Positions 38,697 to 47,650 are shown, counted from the first letter of the stretch. The stretch: DNA of 64,000 nt from Peptococcaceae bacterium (GCA_017656185.1 JACDOK010000006.1:1-64000); one strand, 5' to 3'. Numbers and translations are program-made. Notes: a model not told the origin generated them from the letters alone.

Positions 38697-40136
38697 ATGG
38701 AGCACCACTCGATTTTGGCCATACCGGAACACATGCAGGTAACTTTTGCCGCCGCCATTTTTTTGCTTACGTATGCCGTCATCGTATCGGAGAAAATTCA
38801 CCGTGCGGTGGCCGCTTTCATCGGCGCCGCCGTTCTGGTTATCACCGGAATACTGACGCCGGAACTGGCCGTCCATTACGTGGATTGGAATACCATCGGA
38901 CTGCTGGTTGGTATGATGATAATTGTCGGGGTTACACGCGAGACCGGTGTCTTTGAATTTTTGGCCATCAAGGCCGCTAAGATGGCTCACGGCCGGCCGC
39001 TGGCCATTATGGCTTCACTGGCACTGGTTACCGCCGTCCTGTCGGCCCTGCTTGATAACGTAACGACCGTACTGCTCATTGTACCGGTAACCTTCGCCAT
39101 CGCGCGCAAGCTGGAATTGAGCCCCATCCCGTTCTTAATTGTAGAAATCCTCTCTTCCAACATCGGCGGTACGGCCACACTGATCGGCGACCCCCCCAAC
39201 ATTATGATCGGCAGTGCCACCCACCTCGGCTTCCTGGACTTTGTCATCAATTTGACACCGGTTGTAATCTTAATACACGTAACGACAGTCTTCATTTGCC
39301 AGCTTATTTATAAGCGTAAGATGTTGGTAACACCGGAAATACAGCAGCGCATTTACGAAATCGATGAGACCCAGGAATTAAAAGACATTCCGTTAATGAA
39401 GAAATGCCTATTCGCCCTTGGTGTAACCATAACGGGCTTCTTCCTGCACCAGTTCCTCGGCCTAGAGTCAAGCGTCATCGCATTAAGCGGTGCCAGTTTG
39501 CTGCTTCTGATCACCAGAGCCGACCCCGAACACCCGCTGCATACCGTGGAGTGGCCGGTAATTTTCTTCTTTATCGGCCTGTTTGTGGTTGTCGGCGCCC
39601 TGGAAGAAGTCGGCATCATCGAGGCCTTAGCCCACTATGCCCTTGAAATTACGGGCGGCATAGTCGTACCTACCGGTATGTTGATCCTGTGGATTTCGGC
39701 CCTGGCCTCCGCTTTTGTCGATAACATACCGTTCGTCGCCACGATGATCCCGCTGATTAAAAACATGGCCTTAGAAAATGCCGACATCAATGCTATGCAG
39801 AACTTCCTGTGGTGGTCCCTATCCCTGGGGGCCTGCCTCGGCGGCAACGGCACCATTATCGGGGCCTCGGCCAATGTCGTGGTCATCGGAATGGCTGAAA
39901 AACGCGGCAGCCGTATTACCTTTATCAATTTCTTTAAAATCGCCTTTCCGCTGATGATCATGTCTATCATTATATCTACCGGTTACCTGCTCGTCTGGTA
40001 TTACCTGCACACCACGGTAGCCCTAGTCAGCACGCTGGTAGTAGCATTAGCTGTGGCCGGTATTCTCAGCATCTTCAATAAACGACTGGCCAAACAAAGC
40101 GTGCGGCACGATGCCGATCAAATCAAGAGTGCCTAG
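38697..40136 (+). CDS. ArsB/NhaD-type (ion transporter superfamily) permease
   Basis: SSNIGGTATLIGDPPNIMIGSATHLGFLDFVINLTPVVI...NIPFVATMIPLI...LGACLGGNGTIIGASANVVVIGMAEKRG. Confidence 0.92.
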   Translation: MEHHSILAIPEHMQVTFAAAIFLLTYAVIVSEKIHRAVAAFIGAAVLVITGILTPELAVHYVDWNTIGLLVGMMIIVGVTRETGVFEFLAIKAAKMAHGRPLAIMASLALVTAVLSALLDNVTTVLLIVPVTFAIARKLELSPIPFLIVEILSSNIGGTATLIGDPPNIMIGSATHLGFLDFVINLTPVVILIHVTTVFICQLIYKRKMLVTPEIQQRIYEIDETQELKDIPLMKKCLFALGVTITGFFLHQFLGLESSVIALSGASLLLLITRADPEHPLHTVEWPVIFFFIGLFVVVGALEEVGIIEALAHYALEITGGIVVPTGMLILWISALASAFVDNIPFVATMIPLIKNMALENADINAMQNFLWWSLSLGACLGGNGTIIGASANVVVIGMAEKRGSRITFINFFKIAFPLMIMSIIISTGYLLVWYYLHTTVALVSTLVVALAVAGILSIFNKRLAKQSVRHDADQIKSA

Positions 40137-40160
40137 GCAATACAGCATTAAGCAATGAAC

Positions 40161-40217
40161 AGGCACCCGGCACTCAGGTAAGCCGGAAATGCAAGCAAAC
40201 CTGAGTGCTGGGTGCCT
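40161..40217 (+). terminator. Long-stem hairpin/terminator
   Basis: GGCACCCGGCACTCAGG ... CCTGAGTGCTGGGTGCCTTTCTTT. Confidence 0.75.
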
Positions 40218-40275
40218 TTCTTTAAAAAGAAACACCTTATGTTTGTTATCCCGGGAAAGGTAGATGACGTAAAAC

Positions 40276-41811
40276 ATGCTGCCGATTTTTGTACGCCGCA
40301 GTCTCAGTTTTCAAATTACCGTCATTATCTTAATCATTCTGGGCGTCCCTATCCTGGTAATGCTCTACGACATTTTTTACGCCGCCAAGACGGACCAAAT
40401 GCTCTTGGTAAACAAAGAAGAACGATTGGCTACCATTGTCCGTTTCTTAGACGTGCAGCTAACCAGCAACCTTCCGAAAGAACTACCTAAAGATCCCGAA
40501 GAACAGGGCAGGCTTTTAAAACAATCCTTTGATGCTATCGCACAGCCCCTGGTGCAGCAGTATCCAGGCGTCAGATTGGGCCTATATGTCCCTGCCAACG
40601 ATACCATGAGTGTACAGGGTTTTTTGCATAATTACCGCGTGTTATCACCCGAGGAACAGGCCATCCGCCAACAAAGGATCAGGGAAGAAGCATCTTCGGG
40701 TATCAAGGCGGTCCTTGCCAGCGGCGAGCCTCTGGCAAGGCTGGCGGGTAGCCCGGATGACCAGTTTTTCGAGCACCTGGTTCCGATTATCCTTAATGAA
40801 CAGGTAGCGGCAGTGGTCTGGGCCGAAGAAAGGCTTAATCCCATTTTTACCAAAAGCCGCCATTTCCGTATGGTCACCCGCTGTCTGACCATCCTGGGTT
40901 TTTTCGTCGGAGCGGCCGGAGCCCTGGTAATCATCCTTAATATCACCCGGCGCGTCGAACAGATCAGGCAGGGGCTAATGAAAATTACCCAAAATTTTGA
41001 CTGCCGCATCCCCAACCTGCCGGGAGAATGGGGTCAAATTGTCGAAGAAATAAACAATATGGCGGCATCCCTGCAGAAAAAAGAAAAACTGGAAGAGCAG
41101 GTGCGGCGGTCCGCCAACCTGGCATCTTTGGGGCGGCTGGTGACCGGCATAGCCCATGAGCTGCGGAACCCTATCGGCATTATCAAGGCATCTATTCAGC
41201 TTATGGAAAGAGATCCCCAGCTGGCTGCCGGGGTCAAGGAATACACCACCGTTATCAAGGAGCAGGTTGACAGGCAGAACCGGGTGATTACCGAGCTGCT
41301 GGAATTCGGTCGTCCCAGCAGGCAGATTATCCAGCCGCTGAACCTCAACCAGCTTCTGAAATCGGTTTTAACCTTTACGGAGCCCCTTCTCCGCCAGCAT
41401 CATATTACTTTGCAGCTTAACACCTCCGATGACCTGCCCCAGGTAGAAGGCGACGGAGAGAAGATCAAACAGGTGTTTGTCAACCTTATTTTCAATGCCG
41501 TACAAGCCATGCCGGAAGGAGGCCGCTTGACCATATCGTCTTATCGGGACGGGTCCAACGTAGTAATGACATTTGCGGATACCGGGCCGGGTATTCCCAA
41601 AGAGAATCTGCCGCACATTTTTGATCCCTACTTTACCACAAAAGAAACCGGCAGCGGATTGGGTCTGGCTATTTGTCATCAAATCGTCAAGCTGCACGAC
41701 GGCAGCATCCAAGCCGTAAACGTGCATCCTCACGGGGCGAAACTCATTATTTCATTACCCGTTATGAAAGGTGATGGAAAGAGCTATGAAACCCAAAATT
41801 CTGATCATTGA
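40276..41811 (+). CDS. Sensor histidine kinase (periplasmic sensor - HAMP - HisKA - HATPase)
   Basis: TGIAHELRNPIGIIKASIQLM (H-box), FVNLIFNAVQAMPEGG (N), FADTGPGIPKENLPHIFDPYFTTKETGSGLGLAI. Confidence 0.95.
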   Translation: MLPIFVRRSLSFQITVIILIILGVPILVMLYDIFYAAKTDQMLLVNKEERLATIVRFLDVQLTSNLPKELPKDPEEQGRLLKQSFDAIAQPLVQQYPGVRLGLYVPANDTMSVQGFLHNYRVLSPEEQAIRQQRIREEASSGIKAVLASGEPLARLAGSPDDQFFEHLVPIILNEQVAAVVWAEERLNPIFTKSRHFRMVTRCLTILGFFVGAAGALVIILNITRRVEQIRQGLMKITQNFDCRIPNLPGEWGQIVEEINNMAASLQKKEKLEEQVRRSANLASLGRLVTGIAHELRNPIGIIKASIQLMERDPQLAAGVKEYTTVIKEQVDRQNRVITELLEFGRPSRQIIQPLNLNQLLKSVLTFTEPLLRQHHITLQLNTSDDLPQVEGDGEKIKQVFVNLIFNAVQAMPEGGRLTISSYRDGSNVVMTFADTGPGIPKENLPHIFDPYFTTKETGSGLGLAICHQIVKLHDGSIQAVNVHPHGAKLIISLPVMKGDGKSYETQNSDH

Positions 41812-43132
41812 TGACGAGGAATACATGTGCTGGGCCATTCAACGGGCCATGGAACAGGAAGGATACGAAGCCGTTTCTGCTACCAGCGGAGCAGCAGGAT
41901 TGGATATCCTAAATGAGAATGGCGCATCACTCGTAATTGTCGACCTCAAAATGCCCGACATGGACGGTATCGAAGTCCTAAAACGCATCAAGAAAAACCA
42001 TCCCAAAATCCCGGTAATTCTCATTACCGCTCACGGCACCATAGAAACGGCCATCGAGGCTATGAAGATCGGTGCCTCTGACTATATCACCAAACCCTTT
42101 GACCTGGACGAGCTGGTCATTGTTGTTAAAAAGACCCTGCAGGTCAGTAAGCTGATGAACGAGGTGCGTTTCCTGCGTTCCGAGCTCACCAAGGAACACG
42201 GTACGATGATCGGTGAAAGCCCCGCCTTTGTCGAAGTCAAACAGTTGATTGAAAAAGTTGCCCCTACCGACGCCCCTGTCCTTATTACCGGGGAGAGCGG
42301 AACCGGTAAAGAGGTGGCTGCCGTAGCGCTTCATAACCTCAGCCACCGTAAGGAAGAACCCTTTGTGGCTATCAACTGCGCCGCCTTACCCGAGCACCTG
42401 TTGGAAAGTGAGCTCTTCGGCCACGAAAAGGGCGCCTTTACCGGGGCTACGTCTAAAAAGCTGGGGCGTTTTCAGCTGGCTGACAAGGGCACGATATTCT
42501 TGGACGAAATCGCCGAAATGTCGCCGTCTATGCAGGCCAAGCTGCTCCGTTTCCTGCAAAATCAAACTTTTGAACGGGTGGGGGGTACCAAGACCATCAA
42601 AACCGACACCCGTATTATCGCCGCTACCAATCGCGATTTAAAAGAGGCCGTCCAAAAAGGCTTGTTCCGGGAGGACCTTTATTACCGGCTCAACGTCATC
42701 ACGATCCACCTGCCGCCATTAAGAGAACGAAAGGACGATATTCCCCTCCTCGCCCGGCATTTTATCACCACATTACGCACTCTTTATCACGATACCACCA
42801 TCTCACCCGACGCTCTGGCATTGATGCAGCAGTACCACTGGCCCGGCAACATCCGGGAACTGCGCAATGTTATCGAACGGGCGTTGATCCTTTGTACCGA
42901 TAACCGTATCAGACCGTGTCACCTGCCCAAGGAACTTCAGAATACACAACCGGTCCGGGAAAGCGAAAGCCAGATTGACCTTCCCCCCGAAGGTATCAAC
43001 CTTGATGATGTAGAACGCCAGCTGATCCACAAAGCGCTGGAGAGGGCAAACGGTAATCAGACGCAGGCCGCCCGCCTGCTGGGCATAACCAGGGCTACTT
43101 TGATATACCGCATGCAGAAGTATGGGTTATGA
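41786..43132 (+). CDS. Sigma-54-dependent response regulator (NtrC/AtoC family)
   Basis: Receiver domain; GESGTGKE Walker A; GAFTGA motif; Fis-type HTH ANGNQTQAARLLGITRATLIYRMQKYGL. Confidence 0.97.
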   Translation: MKPKILIIDDEEYMCWAIQRAMEQEGYEAVSATSGAAGLDILNENGASLVIVDLKMPDMDGIEVLKRIKKNHPKIPVILITAHGTIETAIEAMKIGASDYITKPFDLDELVIVVKKTLQVSKLMNEVRFLRSELTKEHGTMIGESPAFVEVKQLIEKVAPTDAPVLITGESGTGKEVAAVALHNLSHRKEEPFVAINCAALPEHLLESELFGHEKGAFTGATSKKLGRFQLADKGTIFLDEIAEMSPSMQAKLLRFLQNQTFERVGGTKTIKTDTRIIAATNRDLKEAVQKGLFREDLYYRLNVITIHLPPLRERKDDIPLLARHFITTLRTLYHDTTISPDALALMQQYHWPGNIRELRNVIERALILCTDNRIRPCHLPKELQNTQPVRESESQIDLPPEGINLDDVERQLIHKALERANGNQTQAARLLGITRATLIYRMQKYGL

Positions 43133-43376
43133 TACGTCCGCTTCGCTCACTTTCATTCGCCCAGCACTCAGGGCTGAACAAGTTGCTTTGGAGCACTGTA
43201 GTAATCGCTGGTAACAGGCCGGGTATTTGAACCTTATATTGTTGACTGAGTGCTGGGCTGATCTTCGCCCTTCGTCGTTCTTTTGAATAGGCTCCAAGTT
43301 CGCGCTCCGGGAATCCCCCGTGGACATCTACATTCATTTTCATTCTTCGTGGTACTGATATACTCAGTATGGGAAA

Positions 43377-43408
43377 CTGTTTACTGTTTACTGTTTACTG
43401 TTTACTGC
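43377..43408. repeat. Heptamer tandem repeat (CTGTTTA)x4 abutting the stop codon of 43395..43913
   Basis: CTGTTTACTGTTTACTGTTTACTGTTTACTGC. Confidence 0.9.
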
Positions 43409-43913
43409 CTAACTCCGCGGCGTCGCGTAAAATCTCCCTAAAGACCTGCGCGGCTTCAACGATACCGACCATCCGATTACCATCCATAACGGCCACGGCT
43501 GGTATCTTCGTTCTGTTAAAGACATAAACCACCCGCATCAGGTTATGGTCGTTCTGTACGCCGATCATTTCTTTGGGCGCAACAAATTCCGAAACCATTT
43601 TCCGTTTTAGGTGCCGGATGCGTTCCTCCCAAAGACCTTCCCAAAACACCGGCACCGACCACAAACTAATGTGAAAAGCCCCGGGTTCCATGGCATCAAA
43701 GACACCGCGGATGCTTATTAAACCAACCGGTACGCCGCCATCTTCCACAACAGCGCAGCCCGAGTTATTCCCTTCCTTACGAGAGGCATAAAGCTGCTGC
43801 ACCACCTTAAACATATTGTCTCGTATGCCGACCCAGGGAAACTGTGTTAAAGGTTTCATAATGTCCCGAACTTTCTTATCCACAGCCTCACCTTCCTTAA
43901 CAAAATATCCCAT
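43395..43913 (-). CDS. CBS-domain-pair protein (paralogue, FWEGLW insert)
   Basis: VRDIMKPLTQFPWVGIRDNMFKVVQQL...PVFWEGLWEERIRHLKRKMVSEFVAPKEMIGVQNDHNLMRVVYVFNRTKIPAVAVMDGNRMVGIV. Confidence 0.82.
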   Translation of the reverse strand: MGYFVKEGEAVDKKVRDIMKPLTQFPWVGIRDNMFKVVQQLYASRKEGNNSGCAVVEDGGVPVGLISIRGVFDAMEPGAFHISLWSVPVFWEGLWEERIRHLKRKMVSEFVAPKEMIGVQNDHNLMRVVYVFNRTKIPAVAVMDGNRMVGIVEAAQVFREILRDAAELGSKQ

Positions 43914-43920
43914 AATTGTT

Positions 43921-44718
43921 CTAAAGGCCAGCAGTGCGCCTTAACAGGTACAACAGATGAGCCATTAGGAAGCTTGCTCCTATGGCGGTTATCACCGCTG
44001 TTACCCCGTACCAGCCCGGCGTTTCTTCCGCCGATTTGCGCAGCAAATCAAGAAAACTCGTTTCTTTTACCTGCATTATCTGCTGCACGCTTTCCACGAC
44101 TTCCGTCCCTTTAACGGCATAAGCAGTAATGGTAATCTTACCCGGAGGTGTGTTACCGGGAAGCCGGAGCGTTCCGGCATAGGTCAAACCGTTTCTTTGA
44201 ATACTGCTCGCAAAATAATATTTCCCGTCCTGTTTTTGCAGCTGTATGGCACGCCGTACATAGGGCAGAGCTTCACTGGGAGGCAAACTTCTAAGGATTT
44301 CACCTGTTCGTATGGTGCACCCACCCCCCCGGGGAGCAGACAAATCAGATTCGTTGAGCCCCAAACTTTGACACAGCCCCCGGTCCGTAAAGTCTACCCT
44401 GCCGTCAGAAAGCACTTGATAAAATCCCGGTAACCCCGTCACCGCAACTGCCTTACCCTTAACCCACATTAGACCCGGCTTGTGGTTAACCAGGTAAATG
44501 TCCTGCTCCTCTGCCATGGCTTTGACCACTACGGCACAATTCTCATCCGGCAGGCTTCCTGCAAAACGTACCTGTTTACCCGTAAAGTTTTCATCAATTT
44601 GAACGGTCTTGACATCGGTAAAGAAAGTGAAGTCGTCCTGTGCCCAGCACCAGGAAGACCCGCCAGGACATAAAAGCAGTCCCGAAAGAAAGCATATTAT
44701 GGCAGTGATATGTCGCAA
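43921..44718 (-). CDS. Alph_Pro_TM/TIGR02186-like exported membrane-anchored protein (copy 2)
   Basis: Paralogue of 28077..28901 (VQIDENFTGKQVRFAGSLPDENCAVVVKAMAE...LMWVKGKAVAVTGLPGFYQVLSDG); TTG start at 44718 behind GGAGGAGG; upstream part of the ORF track is out-of-frame read-through of the TauE gene. Confidence 0.7.
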   Translation of the reverse strand: MRHITAIICFLSGLLLCPGGSSWCWAQDDFTFFTDVKTVQIDENFTGKQVRFAGSLPDENCAVVVKAMAEEQDIYLVNHKPGLMWVKGKAVAVTGLPGFYQVLSDGRVDFTDRGLCQSLGLNESDLSAPRGGGCTIRTGEILRSLPPSEALPYVRRAIQLQKQDGKYYFASSIQRNGLTYAGTLRLPGNTPPGKITITAYAVKGTEVVESVQQIMQVKETSFLDLLRKSAEETPGWYGVTAVITAIGASFLMAHLLYLLRRTAGL

Positions 44719-45599
44719 ATCACCATTCCTCCTCCATACGGATACCCCAACCATATACCCACTACGGTGAAGAGCATCGCCAAAGCCAGAATTACTCGTG
44801 GAGCATAAGGCGGCAGGTATTTGACCACGACGGTGCTGAACTGCATTCCGATAATCCAGCCAGCGAACAATACGAGGGCCAGGCTTATATCCACTGACTG
44901 ATTGATCAAGGCGTGTTCTATGGTTGCCATTACACTGGTGGTAAAGACCAAGATCAAACTTGTACCTACTGCCACCAAGACCGGCAGCCGGAAGAGGTAA
45001 AGCAATACCGGCAGGAAAATAAAGCTCCCGCCCATCCCGTATACACCGGTCAATATCCCACCAATAACGCCCAAACCGGTAACAACAAGTACGTGTACGA
45101 TATTGTGCCCTTCCCTGGAGCTTAAGGGTTGGAAGCAGGGCCAGCATCTTTTATCCGGTTTTGGGGGTGCTGATCCTGTGCCTCCCGATTTTACGGTTCC
45201 AAGCAGCATCAGTATTGCCGTTATGCTTAATACAACGGTGTAACCGTATCGCAGGATCAAGTCGAATATCCCCTCCTGCACCAGGTAATGGACAAGTTCC
45301 GTACCAATGGTGCACCCGGTTAAACCGCCAATTACAAATATACCTGCCGTTTTAAAGTCTATGGTGCCCATCCTGCGGTGGGAAAGCACACCCAACCACG
45401 AACCCGCAACAATATGATTGGCCTCGGATGCTACGGCCGTGACCGGCGGAATACCCAGGATGATCAGCAGCGGCGTCGTTAAAAAACCCCCAAGATAACC
45501 AAATGATCCTACCAGAGCTCCCACCAAACCACCTATTGCTAATAGAAGCGGCACATTTACGGCAATTCCCGCTGCGGTCAAATCCAAATGCACAACCAT
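44697..45599 (-). CDS. TauE/SafE family anion permease (copy 3)
   Basis: GSFGYLGGFLTTPLLIILGIPPVTAVASEANHIVAGSW...GVYGMGGSFIFLPVLLYLFRLPVLVAVGTSLILV; start ATG 45599 or GTG 45593 behind AGGAGGG. Confidence 0.9.
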   Translation of the reverse strand: MVVHLDLTAAGIAVNVPLLLAIGGLVGALVGSFGYLGGFLTTPLLIILGIPPVTAVASEANHIVAGSWLGVLSHRRMGTIDFKTAGIFVIGGLTGCTIGTELVHYLVQEGIFDLILRYGYTVVLSITAILMLLGTVKSGGTGSAPPKPDKRCWPCFQPLSSREGHNIVHVLVVTGLGVIGGILTGVYGMGGSFIFLPVLLYLFRLPVLVAVGTSLILVFTTSVMATIEHALINQSVDISLALVLFAGWIIGMQFSTVVVKYLPPYAPRVILALAMLFTVVGIWLGYPYGGGMVICDISLP

Positions 45600-45728
45600 C
45601 CCTCCTGCTAAAGTTGCTGCTGTCGCAAACAGCAAAGCTCATAACCCGTTGTGAGTGGCAGGAAGGACCCCACCCTTCCCGCCACCCGGGAACCAGGAAA
45701 TACCCGTGTACCTCTATTAAGTTTTAGG

Positions 45729-45746
45729 AAGCAATTTTCGTGCCAA
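45729..45746 (-). promoter_or_regulatory. Sigma-54 (-24/-12) promoter of the TauE/Alph_Pro_TM/CBS operon
   Basis: Minus strand TTGGCAC-GAAAA-TTGCT matches the YTGGCACGNNNNTTGCW consensus. Confidence 0.8.
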
Positions 45747-45799
45747 CTCTTACAACAGGCATCATGCTTAGCTTTCGCTTTCCGCGGCGATTTCTATTG

Positions 45800-45817
45800 C
45801 TGTAGCATATGCTACAG
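45800..45817. promoter_or_regulatory. 18-bp perfect palindrome, candidate enhancer/UAS for an NtrC-family activator
   Basis: CTGTAGCATATGCTACAG ~55 bp upstream of the -24 element. Confidence 0.6.
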
Positions 45818-45865
45818 TTTGGGGCATTTTGGGAAGCAAATCCGACAACGGTCGGGTATGTTTGC

Positions 45866-45926
45866 ATAAAAAAAGAAACCCGGTAACTCGGCGTCGTTAC
45901 TGCAGGTAAGACGCCTTACCGGGTAA
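45866..45926 (-). terminator. Large intrinsic terminator downstream of CBS protein 46014..46490
   Basis: ACCCGGTAA ctc GGCGTC ... GACGCC TTACCGGGT followed on minus strand by TTTCTTTTTTT. Confidence 0.85.
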
Positions 45927-46013
45927 CCTTAAGAGTTAACCATAATTACTTTCGGTTAATTATGCAATGCTGTTTCTATAAAAGGGATGTTGGGAGAGAC
46001 GTAACGGCCCTTT

Positions 46014-46490
46014 TTACTGGGTAACGGCTTCAAACCTGTCATTAACCAGTTCATTGAACAGATTGTCGACCGAAACCGTTCCTACCAGCTGTCCCTGGTC
46101 TACTACCAGTACCGTGCTTACCTTGCGGTCGTTAAAGATATGGGAGACCTTCATCAGGGTATCGTCAGGGTCAACCACCACCGGTGACCGCATAAGGTCC
46201 TTGACCTTGCGTTCCGCGACGGCACGCCACTGGTCGGTGAAAAGCCCCTCCCAGAAGATTTCCATTTTAATGTCACCTTTCGTATAGGGAGGATCCAGGA
46301 TATCCAGCAGGTCATTCCGGTTAAGCATACCTACTACATTATTCCTTTCCTTAATCAGTACCGTAGGATCCTTCCCCTCCCTTATGGCCTGCATAAATGC
46401 CGCTACCAATTCCTTAACGCTAGTCTCCGGGCTTACCTCCACCAGCAATGACGGTCCCATGATATCGCGCACACGCTTTTCACTTATCAT
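46014..46490 (-). CDS. CBS-domain-pair protein (FWEGLFT insert)
   Basis: VRDIMGPSLLVEVSPETSVKELV...EIFWEGLFTDQWRAVAERKVKDLMRSPVVVDPDDTLMKVSHIFNDRKVSTVLVVDQGQLVGTV. Confidence 0.9.
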   Translation of the reverse strand: MISEKRVRDIMGPSLLVEVSPETSVKELVAAFMQAIREGKDPTVLIKERNNVVGMLNRNDLLDILDPPYTKGDIKMEIFWEGLFTDQWRAVAERKVKDLMRSPVVVDPDDTLMKVSHIFNDRKVSTVLVVDQGQLVGTVSVDNLFNELVNDRFEAVTQ

Positions 46491-46504
46491 TGATATCCCT
46501 CCCC

Positions 46505-46906
46505 TTATTTTATGTTGTAGTTATCAGTGACCCGTACCTCGGAGGGCAGCTGCCTTTTTAATTGCTGTAAAAGTTCCCTCAAGGCCGGGTCATTAATCCG
46601 TTCCAACCGCCACCAAAGCCATTTATAACGGAGTTCCCACATTGCCTTGGCCTGTTCCAGCCGGTTGATTTTCTGCTGCAAGCGCTTGTTATGGTCCTTC
46701 AGTTCGAGGAGGAGGTGGTCAGCCTGGCCCTGTTTTTGCGTCATCTGCGCCTGCAATAGATCGAGACCAGCACGAATTAGTTTTTTACGCCACTTGTAGT
46801 ACGTCTGGCGCTTAATACCATACTTTTGGCAGAGCTCATCGGTCGTAAGATCGCTGTTCATCCCCTCAAGGACCATATTCAGCATTTGCTCCAGGCCGAA
46901 CTGCAC
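46505..46906 (-). CDS. Orphan transposase-OrfA-like HTH protein (HTH + coiled coil)
   Basis: LEGMNSDLTTDELCQKYGIKRQTYYKWRKKLIRAGLDLL followed by coiled-coil; no OrfB/DDE gene adjacent. Confidence 0.7.
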   Translation of the reverse strand: MQFGLEQMLNMVLEGMNSDLTTDELCQKYGIKRQTYYKWRKKLIRAGLDLLQAQMTQKQGQADHLLLELKDHNKRLQQKINRLEQAKAMWELRYKWLWWRLERINDPALRELLQQLKRQLPSEVRVTDNYNIK

Positions 46907-46939
46907 GTTAAACTCCTCCTTCCCTGAAGATATAGCCCG

Positions 46940-47647
46940 CTATACCTCTTCCTTGTGAGCCGCCTTGCTCATATTGAGTCCGAGCCCTTCGAAGAGGAAG
47001 TAGATAGCGAACCCCCACCAAACGGTATAGATAATGTAGAACACCAGCATCCCGGTAACCGTACCGGCAAAATCCGAAACCCGTTCCGGTTTGACACCAT
47101 AGAAGTTATAAGCCGGTTCGACGGCCCTTTTCACGATTTCATCTACGAAGGATGCCTGCTTGAAAGCCCCCTGCTTTTTCAAGACACTATCTACTTCGTG
47201 CAGGGCCAGCCACCAGTGATACATCGCATCCTTCTTGTGGTAGCCGTACTTCTCGGTCATTATATCACCCTCGTTGTTGAACATCGCATCGGCATCATTT
47301 ACGACGGCCGCTGCAATATTCCCCAGGTCGCCGTTAATCTTAACTTCGCTGCCGCTCGTTTGAACCTGAGCACCAGACTTCTCAAAGAGAACGGCGGCCT
47401 TGGCAGCGTCATCGGTACTGTCCAGCGTTATGGTCACATCAATCACCTGACCGCGATACCCGTCTACTTGTTCCTTAACTTCCGGGATAAAGTAGGTCGA
47501 CCCCTTGGCGATCGAATTGAACAACTGATCGGCAAACTGCAGACCGTTCATCCCGTTGAAGACCGGCGAGTAGATCGCTGCCAACACCAGAAAGAACGAG
47601 ATAGCCAAAACTAACCCGATGGTAAAGCTGCGCCCGTTCCGTATCAT
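46940..47647 (-). CDS. Conserved hypothetical protein with N- and C-terminal TM segments and a periplasmic domain
   Basis: SFTIGLVLAISFFLVLAAIYSP ... GMLVFYIIYTVWWGFAIYFLF; between TauE copy 4 and the HTH ORF. Confidence 0.6.
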   Translation of the reverse strand: MIRNGRSFTIGLVLAISFFLVLAAIYSPVFNGMNGLQFADQLFNSIAKGSTYFIPEVKEQVDGYRGQVIDVTITLDSTDDAAKAAVLFEKSGAQVQTSGSEVKINGDLGNIAAAVVNDADAMFNNEGDIMTEKYGYHKKDAMYHWWLALHEVDSVLKKQGAFKQASFVDEIVKRAVEPAYNFYGVKPERVSDFAGTVTGMLVFYIIYTVWWGFAIYFLFEGLGLNMSKAAHKEEV

Positions 47648-47650
47648 CCT

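Noticed and set aside
44719-45147. N-terminal part of the 408-aa ORF 43921..45147
   Set aside because: Out-of-frame translation of the TauE gene; true start is TTG 44718 with a strong RBS
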